This document shows positions 26,833-35,881 of a stretch of 64,000 nt of DNA, piece after piece; within the stretch, counting starts at the first letter, position 1; every line of letters begins with the position of its first letter. This stretch comes from Bacteroidota bacterium. Lineage in GTDB: Bacteria > Bacteroidota > Bacteroidia > Flavobacteriales_D > Sanyastnellaceae. The notes under the pieces are model-generated. The model saw nothing but the letters and a program-made list of their open reading frames with translations, did not search any database and was not told the DNA's origin. The position numbers and the translations under genes were made by a program. The DNA lies in assembly GCA_002746975.1 (NCBI GenBank), contig NVXE01000003.1:85321-149320 (forward strand), read 5' to 3'.

Positions 26833-27833
26833 GTAGTCATTCTTAGGATGCTAAGTTCTTCCTCAGTAATGAATCGCCACTGACCTCTCGACAAATTTTT
26901 CTTGTTTAAGCAAGCTAGAATAACCCTATCTAACCGGGTTACTTTATAGCCAAAATGTTCGAAAATTCTTCGTACAATTCTATTTCTTCCAGAGTGAATT
27001 TCTACTCCGATTTGACGAGGGTCATCCTTAACGAATTCCGCCTTTTCAAATTTTACAAACTTTCCATCTAGCTCAAACCCTTCGATCATTTTCTGAAGAT
27101 CGACCCTGCTTATCTTGTCTTTAAAAGTGGCGTGATAAAGTGTTCTAACACCGACTTTAGGGTGAGTAAGACGTTTCGCCATTTCACCATCGTTCGTAAA
27201 CATTAAAAGACCAGTTGTGTCTCTATCAAGCCTACCTATGGGAAAGACCCTTTCTTTACACGCTCCTCTAATAAGCTCCATTACTGTCCTTCTACCTTGT
27301 GGATCGTCACCAGTTGCTAAGAAATTTTTCGGCTTATTTAATAGTATATATTGCTTTTTTTCGGCCTTAATAGTGTCGCCCTCTACCTGAACTTTGTCAG
27401 TAGTACGAACTCGGAACCCCATCTCTGTTATGACATCGCCATTAACACTAACAACCCCAGCTGCAATCAGAACGTCAGCATCTCGTCTAGAACAAATACC
27501 TGCCTGAGCTACGTAGCGATTCAGCCGCATTGGAGCATTTGAATCAGGAAGTGGTTTGCGTTTGTTCTCGTCTTTTTTACGCCAAAACTCAGGCTTATAT
27601 GACCCCGTTCTCGTCTTGGGCAAAGGTCGACCACTACCTTGATATTTCCCTCCTGCCTTCCCCGCCTTTCCTTCTGTTTTTTCTGAGGATACACCAGGTT
27701 TTTCTTCTGTTTTACCTCGTGGTTTAAGCCTTACACCACTTCCACCACTTTTACGTTTTGGAAGGAATGATTTAGACTCGGGTTTGGTTCTTCGGGCGCC
27801 TCCTCGGCGGCCTGAACCGGATTGCTTTTTCAT
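26829..27833 (-). CDS. RluB/RsuA-family rRNA pseudouridine synthase with long basic N-terminus
   Basis: A 334-residue enzyme that converts a uridine of 23S (or 16S) rRNA to pseudouridine. Residues 1-100 are a Lys/Arg/Gly/Pro-rich low-complexity extension, likely an RNA-binding tail. An S4 domain follows (MRLNRYVAQAGICSRRDAD, about 102-120), then the catalytic domain with GRLDRDTTGLLMFTNDG, whose aspartate is the nucleophile, and GRNRIVRRIFEHFGY. The basic extension is common in Bacteroidota homologues. First gene of the operon leading to pyrC and DUF4296; a perfect -7 box lies 24 nt upstream. Confidence 0.92.
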   Translation of the reverse strand: MKKQSGSGRRGGARRTKPESKSFLPKRKSGGSGVRLKPRGKTEEKPGVSSEKTEGKAGKAGGKYQGSGRPLPKTRTGSYKPEFWRKKDENKRKPLPDSNAPMRLNRYVAQAGICSRRDADVLIAAGVVSVNGDVITEMGFRVRTTDKVQVEGDTIKAEKKQYILLNKPKNFLATGDDPQGRRTVMELIRGACKERVFPIGRLDRDTTGLLMFTNDGEMAKRLTHPKVGVRTLYHATFKDKISRVDLQKMIEGFELDGKFVKFEKAEFVKDDPRQIGVEIHSGRNRIVRRIFEHFGYKVTRLDRVILACLNKKNLSRGQWRFITEEELSILRMTT

Positions 27834-27856
27834 CTTTTTGAAAATAATTGAGACGA

Positions 27857-27864
27857 CAAAGATA
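27857..27864 (-). promoter_or_regulatory. Perfect -7 box upstream of the pseudouridine synthase operon
   Basis: TATCTTTG on the minus strand (27864 to 27857), an exact TAnnTTTG, 24 nt before the start codon at 27833. The nearest TTG is 24 nt upstream of the box rather than 19-21, so the -33 element is poor. Confidence 0.4.
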
Positions 27865-27871
27865 CATCACC

Positions 27872-28240
27872 CTATGCAGATGCACCTTCAAAAGCATCCT
27901 GGACATGATCTATCCACCAATCACCCTTTGATTTCCTCACTCGTATTAGGTCAAATCGGCATGATAAATTTCCCTTTACGTTCATAGCGAGGTACGCACT
28001 TGCAGCGCGGATTATTCTTCGTCTTTGAGGGAGTTTTATCTCAGCGCCCTCGTCGATAGCTCTGGAGCTACGTGTTTTAACCTCGATAAAAACCACTACT
28101 CCTTCGTGTATTGCAATTAGGTCGATTTCGTATTTAAACCAACGCCAATTTCGAGCCATAATTTTAAAACCCCTAGATGTTAAATACTTCTCTGCGAGCT
28201 TCTCTCCGCTTCGCCCGGTTTCTGTGGTCGATATTCTCAT
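27872..28240 (-). CDS. YraN family (UPF0102) nuclease-fold protein
   Basis: A 122-residue protein of the YraN/UPF0102 family, which has a restriction-endonuclease-like fold. Visible are TGRSGEKLAEKYLTSRGF (conserved Glu about residue 13), the WFKYEIDLIAIHEGVVVFIEV segment with the Asp, and the Glu-x-Lys pair of EVKTRS, together the D-ExK metal site of such nucleases. The biological role of the family is not firmly established; it is often suggested to act in DNA processing or repair. It stands 38 nt upstream of the pseudouridine synthase gene on the same strand and 81 nt downstream of the coiled-coil protein gene. Confidence 0.9.
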   Translation of the reverse strand: MRISTTETGRSGEKLAEKYLTSRGFKIMARNWRWFKYEIDLIAIHEGVVVFIEVKTRSSRAIDEGAEIKLPQRRRIIRAASAYLAMNVKGNLSCRFDLIRVRKSKGDWWIDHVQDAFEGASA

Positions 28241-28321
28241 TAGCCGAAAATCAGCTAAAAACGAGAATAAAGTGTCACGAGTTTATAAGTGTAGGAGCTT
28301 AGTTTGTACTTAGATAAAAAC

Positions 28322-29182
28322 CTAGCGCAAGTCTAAATTAATACTACCTATAACGACATCCCCCTCAAGGATTTCAATCATGTATGCACCAGCTACAAGC
28401 CCCAGACTTTCATCCTCTGAAGTGTAGAAAATGCAAGCCTCTAACCTCTCGTTTGCGTAATCTATAGATCTTGAAGCACTAAATCCATCATCTTCGCTAG
28501 AAGAGAGAACACCTCCGTTCGGCTGAGTGATTTTAAGGTGAAGAAGCTTATCTCCGGGCTTGGCGATTTTATTTTCTAATAATTTAAAACAAACCTTGAT
28601 CATCTCAGTCCTATCAGCTCTTGAAGTTTCTCGTTGCCTTCCAGAAGAGAGTATCCGAACTCCAACGGCGCTTATTTCAGTACACTGTAACACCCTTCCA
28701 GCAGCAATGATGTCCTCCATATTTCCCTGGCGTTCTTCGAGCTTCTCATTTAAGTTTTGGACCTCCTCTACACGATTTCGCATAGCGATGTTTTCCTCAG
28801 TTAGAGCATTATTTAGCTGATTTACAGAGTCTATAGTTGCGATATACCCCTTCATGATAGTTCTCAATGTCTCAGCCTCTTTTTTTGCACGACCAAGCTC
28901 CCAATTTCCGTTTTTCACCTTAGTTAAGAGGCCGTCAATTCTGTCTCTTTGTGCTGATATTTCTGCCACCATCATACTGTTTTCAGTCTGCAATGTGTCG
29001 TATGAGAAACGCATCTTTTCCAAATCGAAGACGACTTGTTCCTTGTCCATTTCTAACCTCCCGAATTCACCGGTAAGCTCGTCGAAATTTTGATTGCCTA
29101 TAAATAGTTTGGCCCCTAGGAAAATACACACCACAGCAAGCACGACTATTGCTATTATTGATTGTTTGGACGTTAAATTCAT
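28322..29182 (-). CDS. Membrane-anchored coiled-coil protein, function unknown
   Basis: A 286-residue protein with one N-terminal membrane helix (IIAIVVLAVVCIFLGAKLFI, residues 9-28), a long heptad-rich coiled coil (about 35-165, Glu/Lys/Asn-rich with regular Leu/Met), and a compact C-terminal beta-type domain (about 170-286: ISAVGVRILSSGRQRETSR, KVCFKLLENKIAKPGDKLLH, MIEILEGDVVIGSINLDLR). I take the ATG at 29182 because codons further upstream would place 31 atypical residues before the membrane helix. Similar proteins are found throughout Bacteroidota as unnamed hypotheticals. The layout suggests an envelope-spanning scaffold; no enzyme motif is seen. Confidence 0.75.
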   Translation of the reverse strand: MNLTSKQSIIAIVVLAVVCIFLGAKLFIGNQNFDELTGEFGRLEMDKEQVVFDLEKMRFSYDTLQTENSMMVAEISAQRDRIDGLLTKVKNGNWELGRAKKEAETLRTIMKGYIATIDSVNQLNNALTEENIAMRNRVEEVQNLNEKLEERQGNMEDIIAAGRVLQCTEISAVGVRILSSGRQRETSRADRTEMIKVCFKLLENKIAKPGDKLLHLKITQPNGGVLSSSEDDGFSASRSIDYANERLEACIFYTSEDESLGLVAGAYMIEILEGDVVIGSINLDLR

Positions 29183-29241
29183 GTATGCAAAGAAACAAGA
29201 CCCGTGCCAGACTTCAAAAAAGGTAGTATATTCGTATGTAA

Positions 29242-30648
29242 ATGAACATAATAATAACTTTTTCATTGAGAACATGCTGTTTTTTGGTAGCTCTTATGCA
29301 TTTAAGCGCTCTTAAAGCCCAAACAACTTATCAGGTCGGCTCTACTACTTTGACAGAGTCAACCCTAATATCTTCTATAGACTTGCCTTGGGAGATTCTT
29401 TGGGGGCCCGACGATTACGTTTGGGTTACGAGTAGAAAAGGAACGGTAACCCGAGTAGATCCAGAAACGGGAGCTTCGTCAGTGATTTTATCTAAGGCAG
29501 TTATGAATGGCGGGACTGGTGAACCGGGAATGTTAGGCATGGTTATGCATCCGGACTGGAATAATACCCCTAGGGTCTTTATTGTTTACTGTACAGGTTC
29601 GAGTTGGAGTGGTACAGAAAATTTAAGTTCCTTCGATTGGAATGGAACAGCGCTAATTAACGAACAAGTTCTATTAACGCTTCCGGCGGGAGGAATTCAT
29701 AACGGAAGTAGGTTGTTACTTTTACCCGATAACACCTTACTAATGACGACAGGTGATACAGGTGATGGAGGGTCTTCCTCTCAGAATATAAACTCACTTA
29801 ATGGAAAAATTCTTCGAATTAACTTAGACGGTTCAGTACCCTCGGACAACCCTATATCTGGAAGCTACGTTTATAGTTACGGGCACAGAAACCCTCAGGG
29901 ATTGTGTGCTGGACCTGGGGGTTTGGTATATAGCTCAGAGCATGGTCAAAGCACTAATGACGAACTCAATATTATTCAACCTAATCGCAATTTCGGATGG
30001 CCAAATGTCGAGGGATATTGTAATACGAGCAGTGAAATTTCATATTGTAACACGAATGATGTCGCGGAACCTATTTTTATCTGGACCCCGTGTGTTGCAG
30101 TAAATGGCATGGAGTATTACAACCACCCAGCAATTCCAGAATGGCAAAATTCTATTTTACTTTCTGTTTTAGGCGGGCTCGGAGCACAATACGAAAGGCT
30201 TAGCATTATGCATTTAAGCGCTAACGGACTAACCGTACTTTCTGAGGATCAATATTTCTCTAATTTCAACCAGCGTATTAGAGATGTATGCGTTAACCCT
30301 TATACTGGCGCGGTTTATATGGCTTTAAATGGTGGGAATTATCCTGGAAGTGGACCAAATGAGATTAAAGAATTCAGAAATTATTCATATACCCCTCCTG
30401 TCCCAATAGCGGGATGTACCTATTCCGGGTCTACGAATTATGACGCCGCCGCCACTTATGATGATGGATCCTGCATATTTTCGGGTTGTCTCGATTCTTT
30501 AGCCCTCAACTATATAGCTTGGGCAAACACGGACTCTGGTAATTGTGTATACTCCGCTATTTGTACAGAAGACATAAACGCTGATGGTGCCGTTACCGTA
30601 GGTGACCTTCTTCTCATACTTGGTGCCTTCGGTCAAGTTTGTCAATAA
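29242..30648 (+). CDS. Secreted PQQ sugar-dehydrogenase-like protein with cysteine repeats and dockerin-like C-terminus
   Basis: A 468-residue exported beta-propeller of the glucose/sorbosone dehydrogenase (Asd/YliI) family. A signal peptide ends near ALKAQ (residue 27). The family signatures are LGMVMHPDW, GHRNPQGLCAGPGGLVYSSE, HGQSTNDELNII and NFGWPNVEG; these enzymes use PQQ to oxidise aldoses. After the propeller (to about residue 385) come two copies of a Cys repeat (GCTYSGSTNYDAAATYDDGSC, 391 onward, then GCLDSLALNY...) and a final DINADGAVTVGDLLLILGAF loop resembling one calcium-binding dockerin repeat. There is no T9SS sorting domain. The gene lies immediately upstream of the lysyl-oxidase gene. 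Confidence 0.85.
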   Translation: MNIIITFSLRTCCFLVALMHLSALKAQTTYQVGSTTLTESTLISSIDLPWEILWGPDDYVWVTSRKGTVTRVDPETGASSVILSKAVMNGGTGEPGMLGMVMHPDWNNTPRVFIVYCTGSSWSGTENLSSFDWNGTALINEQVLLTLPAGGIHNGSRLLLLPDNTLLMTTGDTGDGGSSSQNINSLNGKILRINLDGSVPSDNPISGSYVYSYGHRNPQGLCAGPGGLVYSSEHGQSTNDELNIIQPNRNFGWPNVEGYCNTSSEISYCNTNDVAEPIFIWTPCVAVNGMEYYNHPAIPEWQNSILLSVLGGLGAQYERLSIMHLSANGLTVLSEDQYFSNFNQRIRDVCVNPYTGAVYMALNGGNYPGSGPNEIKEFRNYSYTPPVPIAGCTYSGSTNYDAAATYDDGSCIFSGCLDSLALNYIAWANTDSGNCVYSAICTEDINADGAVTVGDLLLILGAFGQVCQ

Positions 30649-30723
30649 GCCCTATGAGCAACCATTTATTTATATAATGCGTCAATCAATTGACTAATTC
30701 TGAACCAAACAGACATTCCCCAA

Positions 30724-33060
30724 ATGAAAAAGACAATTAACACCCTTTTCGCGACTCTACTTTTCGCGCTTTTTATCTCACCGCTCACTCCAATACACGC
30801 TCAATGTGTTCCTGGAGAGTCTGAGATTACAGTTGTTCTATTAACAGATAACTACCCAGCTGAAATTTCTTGGACTCTGTCAGACACCACTGGGGTGATT
30901 CTATCGGGAGGATCATATACAGGAAATAATACAACATACACTGCTTCTGTTTGTATTCTAGCATCTACAACACCCTCATGTCTTCAGTTTATTATTAATG
31001 ATAGTTACGGAGATGGTATTTGTTGTGCTTTTGGAAATGGGGCCTTTACTATTTTAGTGGATGGAGTTGAAGTCGCAACGGGAGGAAATTTTGCTTCACA
31101 AGACGTTGTAATGTTCGACTGTGCTCCAGGAACGACATGTAACGACGCTGTCGCTTTAACTAGCGCTGACTATGGAATAATATCTCAGACGTCGGATAAT
31201 TTTTGGTACACATTTACAGCGCCAGCTAACGGAATGTATGAATTCAGTTCATGTGGAGCAGGATGTAATACGACCTTGTTTATATATGACTACTGCAATA
31301 TGAATAATTTTGCAGACACAAATGAAGGGACTATTTACTACGACGATATGCAGGGTGGATGCGGTCAAGAAGCGGCTCTAACAGTTCTGCTTGTTGGAGG
31401 TCAACAGGTTTGGATTAGATGGGCATCCCTAGACATGAGTTGTGGTGCATTCAACTGGAATTTCAGTTTCGTTGGACCGCCTACGGGCTGTATGGACTCA
31501 ACAGCTTGTAATTATAACCCCGCGGCTGAGATAGATAATGGGTCTTGCATTTATCCTGGTGACCCACTTTGTACTGGGCCCGACCTTACTATTGTAACGG
31601 ACGCGATTACGAGCTCTCTTTATGCTACGACTCTGCAGGTAAACCAAACCGATTGTTATATCGTTGAGGGGTGTCTAAATGGGTTTGGTCAAAGGGAGAT
31701 AATCAGATTTACAACGCATATAAAAAATATTGGCGATCTTGACTATTATGTGGGGACGACATCAAATAACTCCACAACTCAACAGTTCGAATGGGGAAAT
31801 TGTCACAATCACTGGCACTATGCAGGATATGCAAAATATGACCTTTTCGATATGGCGGGGGCTCATATTCCAGTAGGGTTTAAGAATGGTTTCTGTGTAA
31901 TGGATCTAGAATGTAGTGGTGGGGGGACAGCGCAATACGGTTGTTCTAATATGGGAATTACAGCTGGTTGTGGAGACATTTACTCCAGTGGTCTTAGTTG
32001 TCAATGGATTGACGTTACAGACGTTCCCGATGGACAATATAGAATGGTGGTTAGGGTAAACTGGGATTACGATCCAGATGCTTTAGGTCGCTACGAAACA
32101 AACCTCGATAACAACTGGGGTGTTGTTTGTATCGAAATAAACAGAACTAACGGATATGCTGTTACGATTCTCACAGACTGTCCGGTTTATACCGACTGTA
32201 ATGGCGACCCTTACGGGACTGCTTTGTTCGACTGTGCTGGAAACTGTGGAGGAGCAACTATTATAGGCGACATAGATAATGATTTCGACCAAGACCTCGT
32301 TGACGCTCAGCTATACGTAGAGGGAGTTTTAGGAGGAGACATTCCAATAACGCCATGTAACGATATAAATGCAGACGGTACTATTAACGTTACGGACGCC
32401 GCTATTATGGCGGACTGTCAATACTGGAACGTAGCACATACTCATGTCGACAGTTCGGGATTTCATACTCATTGCGACTTTCCTGTAGTAGCAGTTCAGA
32501 ATCCATTCGATAATGTTGAGTTCACTATCGGCTCTGTAAATTGGGACCTTCAGTATTTCGACGTACACGTTCTTAACCCCGATAACCGTATTTACGCTTA
32601 TCAGCTTGAGTTTGATGGAATTCAAATATCTCAAACAGAGTCTCTATTAGATCCACTTCTATATTCAGGCGTTCCGACTCATGCTCCAGGTGGAATCACC
32701 GCCCTTTGTCTTAGTTATGACGGCACCACTATTCCGAAGAACACTGTTTACACCCCTTTGTTAAGGGTACACTGGATAGGGCCTGCTAATGGAATGGTTT
32801 GTATATCGCAAGTGGTTGACGTTGTTAACGATGCCCTGCAAACTACCATGACTAGTCTTTTCAACCCTTGCGTAGACCAAACCTCAACGGCATGCCCTGG
32901 GGATTTAGACGGAGACCTTATGGTTACCGTAAACGATATTTTAAGCGTTTTAAGTGAGTTTGGATGTCTATCATCATGTACAAATGACGTGAATGGAGAC
33001 GGCGCGGTTAATGTAGCTGACGTTTTATTAGTTTTATCTGCATTCGGAACGGCCTGCTAA
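30724..33060 (+). CDS. Secreted lysyl-oxidase-domain protein with dockerin- and cohesin-like modules
   Basis: A 778-residue exported multidomain protein. The signal peptide ends at HAQ (about residue 27); a beta domain of unknown type fills about 28-250; GCMDSTACNYNPAAEIDNGSC is a Cys repeat at 255-275. The lysyl oxidase domain spans about 285-475: copper-talon histidines 361/363/365 in WGNCHNHWHY, Lys387 in GFKNGFC and Tyr420 in CGDIYSSGLSCQWIDVTDV align with the copper ligands and the Lys/Tyr pair that form the LTQ cofactor in animal LOX. Next come DCNGDPYGTALFDCAGNCGG, dockerin-like EF loops (515-567), a cohesin-like beta domain (about 585-720) and a terminal dockerin-like pair. It would oxidise primary amines outside the cell; the substrate is unknown. 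Confidence 0.85.
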   Translation: MKKTINTLFATLLFALFISPLTPIHAQCVPGESEITVVLLTDNYPAEISWTLSDTTGVILSGGSYTGNNTTYTASVCILASTTPSCLQFIINDSYGDGICCAFGNGAFTILVDGVEVATGGNFASQDVVMFDCAPGTTCNDAVALTSADYGIISQTSDNFWYTFTAPANGMYEFSSCGAGCNTTLFIYDYCNMNNFADTNEGTIYYDDMQGGCGQEAALTVLLVGGQQVWIRWASLDMSCGAFNWNFSFVGPPTGCMDSTACNYNPAAEIDNGSCIYPGDPLCTGPDLTIVTDAITSSLYATTLQVNQTDCYIVEGCLNGFGQREIIRFTTHIKNIGDLDYYVGTTSNNSTTQQFEWGNCHNHWHYAGYAKYDLFDMAGAHIPVGFKNGFCVMDLECSGGGTAQYGCSNMGITAGCGDIYSSGLSCQWIDVTDVPDGQYRMVVRVNWDYDPDALGRYETNLDNNWGVVCIEINRTNGYAVTILTDCPVYTDCNGDPYGTALFDCAGNCGGATIIGDIDNDFDQDLVDAQLYVEGVLGGDIPITPCNDINADGTINVTDAAIMADCQYWNVAHTHVDSSGFHTHCDFPVVAVQNPFDNVEFTIGSVNWDLQYFDVHVLNPDNRIYAYQLEFDGIQISQTESLLDPLLYSGVPTHAPGGITALCLSYDGTTIPKNTVYTPLLRVHWIGPANGMVCISQVVDVVNDALQTTMTSLFNPCVDQTSTACPGDLDGDLMVTVNDILSVLSEFGCLSSCTNDVNGDGAVNVADVLLVLSAFGTAC

Positions 33061-33087
33061 TCAACGACTTAAAAATCCATTGTGTAT

Positions 33088-33115
33088 AACTGCTTAACTA
33101 TCAAGCAGTTTTGAG
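33088..33115 (+). terminator. Intrinsic terminator after the lysyl-oxidase gene
   Basis: AACTGCTT (33088-33095), loop AACTATC, AAGCAGTT (33103-33110): a perfect 8-bp stem followed by TTGAGTTTAG. The U-tract is short. It separates the secreted-oxidoreductase pair from the TonB-dependent receptor gene that starts at 33168. Confidence 0.6.
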
Positions 33116-33167
33116 TTTAGAAAAAGGGTTAATTGTAACGAATCAATTTTCTAACCTATTCATATAC

Positions 33168-35834
33168 ATGAAGAATTTTTATACTAAAGCTTGTGTTTTG
33201 CTATTTTTAGTTACCACAAGCGCTCTTTCATTTGCTCAAACTACAATTACCGGTTCTGTTAAGGACGCCTCTACTGGGGAGGCTCTTATTAGCGCTTCAA
33301 TTGTTGTTAAAGGCACTACTAATGGTACCTCGACTGATACGAACGGGTCTTTCTCGTTACAAGTGTCGACCATACCTGTTACATTAACCGTGAGTTTTAT
33401 CGGTTATCAATCTCAAGACGTAACCTCTTCTGGCGGCGCCGTTAATGTTTTACTTGCTCCTGGTCAGCAATTAGAGGACGCTGTTATAGTAGGTTCTCGT
33501 TTCATACCTAGAACGGCTATTTCATCACCAGTTCCTATCGATAATATCTCAGCTTCTGAGCTAGAGTCAACAGGTCAACACGGTGTGGACAAGATGCTTA
33601 CTTTTAAAGTACCTTCTTACAATTCTACTCAGCAAACTGTCTCTGACGCTACGGCTCACTTCGACCCTGCTGATTTAAGAAATCTAGGACCTAGCCGTAC
33701 GCTAGTATTGATTAACGGGAAACGAAAGAACGCTAGTTCTTTGGTTTACATTAACGACACTCCAGGTAAAGGAGAGGTAGGAGTAGACATGAATAGTATT
33801 CCTTCAGCGGCTATTGCAAGAGTTGAAGTTCTACGTGATGGAGCTTCTGCTCAGTATGGATCGGATGCTATTGCGGGTGTAATAAATATTATCCTAAAGG
33901 AAGACGTGGAGTATACCTCGGTAAATTTCACATCAGGGATTACTACAGAAGGTGATGGCGCTACGATGGGATATGATGTTAATACAGGTGCGAAAATTGG
34001 GGATAATGGATATGTAAATATTACGGCTTCTTATTATGACCAAAAAGAAACAAATCGCGCTGGTCAGCCGGGTAGCGATGCTCTTTTTATAGATTTAATA
34101 GGACTGGAGGATAACACAGGCTTTATAGATGCAAACCCAGATTTAGGAATGCATGTGGGTACACCTAATATGACCACGAACGACCTCTTTTACAATGCCT
34201 CGATAGACCTTGACGATAACACAGAACTATATAGCTTCGGTGGAGTGACACAACGTCAAGGATTAAGCTACGCGCTTTATCGTGCGCCATACTGGATAGG
34301 AGATCCTAATAACATTTTCGGCGAAGGCGCGGACTATGATGGTTTTCAACCAACTTTCGAAACAGACATTTTAGATAACACGTTTGCAGTAGGTGTGCGT
34401 GGAATGAAAGGTGAGTGGAACTATGACTTAAGCAGTACTTCAGGAGGAAACTCTGTAAACTACACGATAGGAAACACGATTAACACGTCTATGGGAGCTG
34501 CAAGTCCTACATCTTTTCAGGCTGGGGGATATGAGTTTAGTCACTCAGTAACAAACCTAGATTTAGGTCGTCAATACGGAAAGCTGTCAGTAGGTTTAGG
34601 AACGGAATTCCGTTTCGAAAACTTCATCGCTAATGCCGGTGAAGAAGCATCATACATTGATGGTGGCGCACAGTCTTTTCCAGGAATTCAGCCACAGAAT
34701 GAAGTTAACGCGACTCGCCACAACGCAGGTGTTTATGCAGACCTAGGTTATGACGTGACAGAAGACTTCTACATAGGAGGAGCTGCCCGTATGGAAAACT
34801 ACAGTGATTTCGGCGAGAACTTCTCTTGGAAGGTAAGTAGTCGTTATCAATTAATGGATGACAAAATGACCGTGAGAGGTTCTGCTTCTACAGGATTCAG
34901 AGCGCCATCATTGCACCAGATTTACATGAGTAATGTTCAGACCTTAGTTTCAGGAGGAACAATATCTAACCAAGGAACTTTCGCTAATGGTTCTGCCGTA
35001 GTGCGTTCTTTAGGTGTTGCGCCTCTTACTAACGAGTCAGCGGACAACATTTCTTTCGGTATAGCGATGAAACCTATGGAGGGTCTTTATGTAAGTTTGG
35101 ACTACTATCAAGTAAATGTTCAAGACAGGATAGTTTACTCTAGTAGTATCGCTTCTTCTGATACGACAAGTGCTGTATATGCGATTCTTCAGGATAACGA
35201 TGTTACTAGCTTGAAGTTCTTCACGAATGCAGTAGATACCGAGACTAAAGGTCTTGACATTGTTGTAAGCTACACAGGCATGGAGATAGGTTCTGGAAGA
35301 TTAGGAATTAATTTCTCAGCAAACTTTAACGAGACGCGCGTAGTCGGAGAAGTAGTTACTCCGACGGCGATTGCTGATTCAGGAGTTGACTTATTCGATC
35401 GTAAAGAGCAGTCACGTCTAGAAACAGCTCGTCCTTCAGATAAGCAGTTAATAGGTCTTACATACAGAGTTGGTAAATTAACTGTAGCTCTAAATAACAC
35501 TCGTTTCGGTGAGGTTACTTGGAAGCATCAGAATAACGATTTGAATGGCGCTCCATTTGGACCTAATGGTGAGGCTCTTCCATTAAATGATGCTGATTAT
35601 GACCAAACCTTTTCTGCAAAGGTTCTAACAGACTTAAACCTGAATTATCAGATTACTGAGAAGGTGGGTTTCAATCTTGCGATCAACAACCTCCTTAACG
35701 TTTACCCTGATGTAATCGACACGAAAGGTGATATGGTTACGGACTTAGGGGGTCGTTTTTTATACCCATGGGAAGTAAACCAGTTCGGATTTAACGGGAC
35801 TACGATTGCAGGTAAGCTTTCGTTCCAGTTCTGA
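33168..35834 (+). CDS. TonB-dependent receptor (CarboxypepD_reg-like N-terminus)
   Basis: An 888-residue outer-membrane active transporter. The chosen ATG gives a clean signal peptide (MKNFYTKACVLLFLVTTSA to FAQ); an in-frame upstream start at 33111 would bury it. A carboxypeptidase-regulatory-like beta domain (TITGSVKDASTGEALISASI) is followed by the plug (about 110-240, with LGPSRTLVLINGKRKN, GASAQYGSDAIAGVINIIL) and a 22-strand barrel ending in TIAGKLSFQF. No SusD partner gene is adjacent, so it is probably not a classic polysaccharide-utilisation pair. The substrate is unknown. A strong terminator follows at 35882-35910. Confidence 0.93.
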   Translation: MKNFYTKACVLLFLVTTSALSFAQTTITGSVKDASTGEALISASIVVKGTTNGTSTDTNGSFSLQVSTIPVTLTVSFIGYQSQDVTSSGGAVNVLLAPGQQLEDAVIVGSRFIPRTAISSPVPIDNISASELESTGQHGVDKMLTFKVPSYNSTQQTVSDATAHFDPADLRNLGPSRTLVLINGKRKNASSLVYINDTPGKGEVGVDMNSIPSAAIARVEVLRDGASAQYGSDAIAGVINIILKEDVEYTSVNFTSGITTEGDGATMGYDVNTGAKIGDNGYVNITASYYDQKETNRAGQPGSDALFIDLIGLEDNTGFIDANPDLGMHVGTPNMTTNDLFYNASIDLDDNTELYSFGGVTQRQGLSYALYRAPYWIGDPNNIFGEGADYDGFQPTFETDILDNTFAVGVRGMKGEWNYDLSSTSGGNSVNYTIGNTINTSMGAASPTSFQAGGYEFSHSVTNLDLGRQYGKLSVGLGTEFRFENFIANAGEEASYIDGGAQSFPGIQPQNEVNATRHNAGVYADLGYDVTEDFYIGGAARMENYSDFGENFSWKVSSRYQLMDDKMTVRGSASTGFRAPSLHQIYMSNVQTLVSGGTISNQGTFANGSAVVRSLGVAPLTNESADNISFGIAMKPMEGLYVSLDYYQVNVQDRIVYSSSIASSDTTSAVYAILQDNDVTSLKFFTNAVDTETKGLDIVVSYTGMEIGSGRLGINFSANFNETRVVGEVVTPTAIADSGVDLFDRKEQSRLETARPSDKQLIGLTYRVGKLTVALNNTRFGEVTWKHQNNDLNGAPFGPNGEALPLNDADYDQTFSAKVLTDLNLNYQITEKVGFNLAINNLLNVYPDVIDTKGDMVTDLGGRFLYPWEVNQFGFNGTTIAGKLSFQF

Positions 35835-35881
35835 AGTTGAAGAATTAACGAGATTTAATTACTTAAAACGTAATTAATGGA

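Noticed and set aside
29183-29275. In-frame N-terminal extension of the coiled-coil membrane protein
   Set aside because: Would place 31 Cys/Phe-rich residues before a clean membrane-anchor start and overlap the divergent dehydrogenase gene.
29242-33060. Cellulosome-type locus suggested by dockerin/cohesin-like domains
   Set aside because: No glycoside hydrolases or scaffoldin-like gene present, and the loops are few and divergent; kept only as a possible attachment signal.
33168-35834. Polysaccharide-utilisation locus around the TonB receptor
   Set aside because: No SusD gene, CAZyme cluster or sensor/anti-sigma pair beside it.
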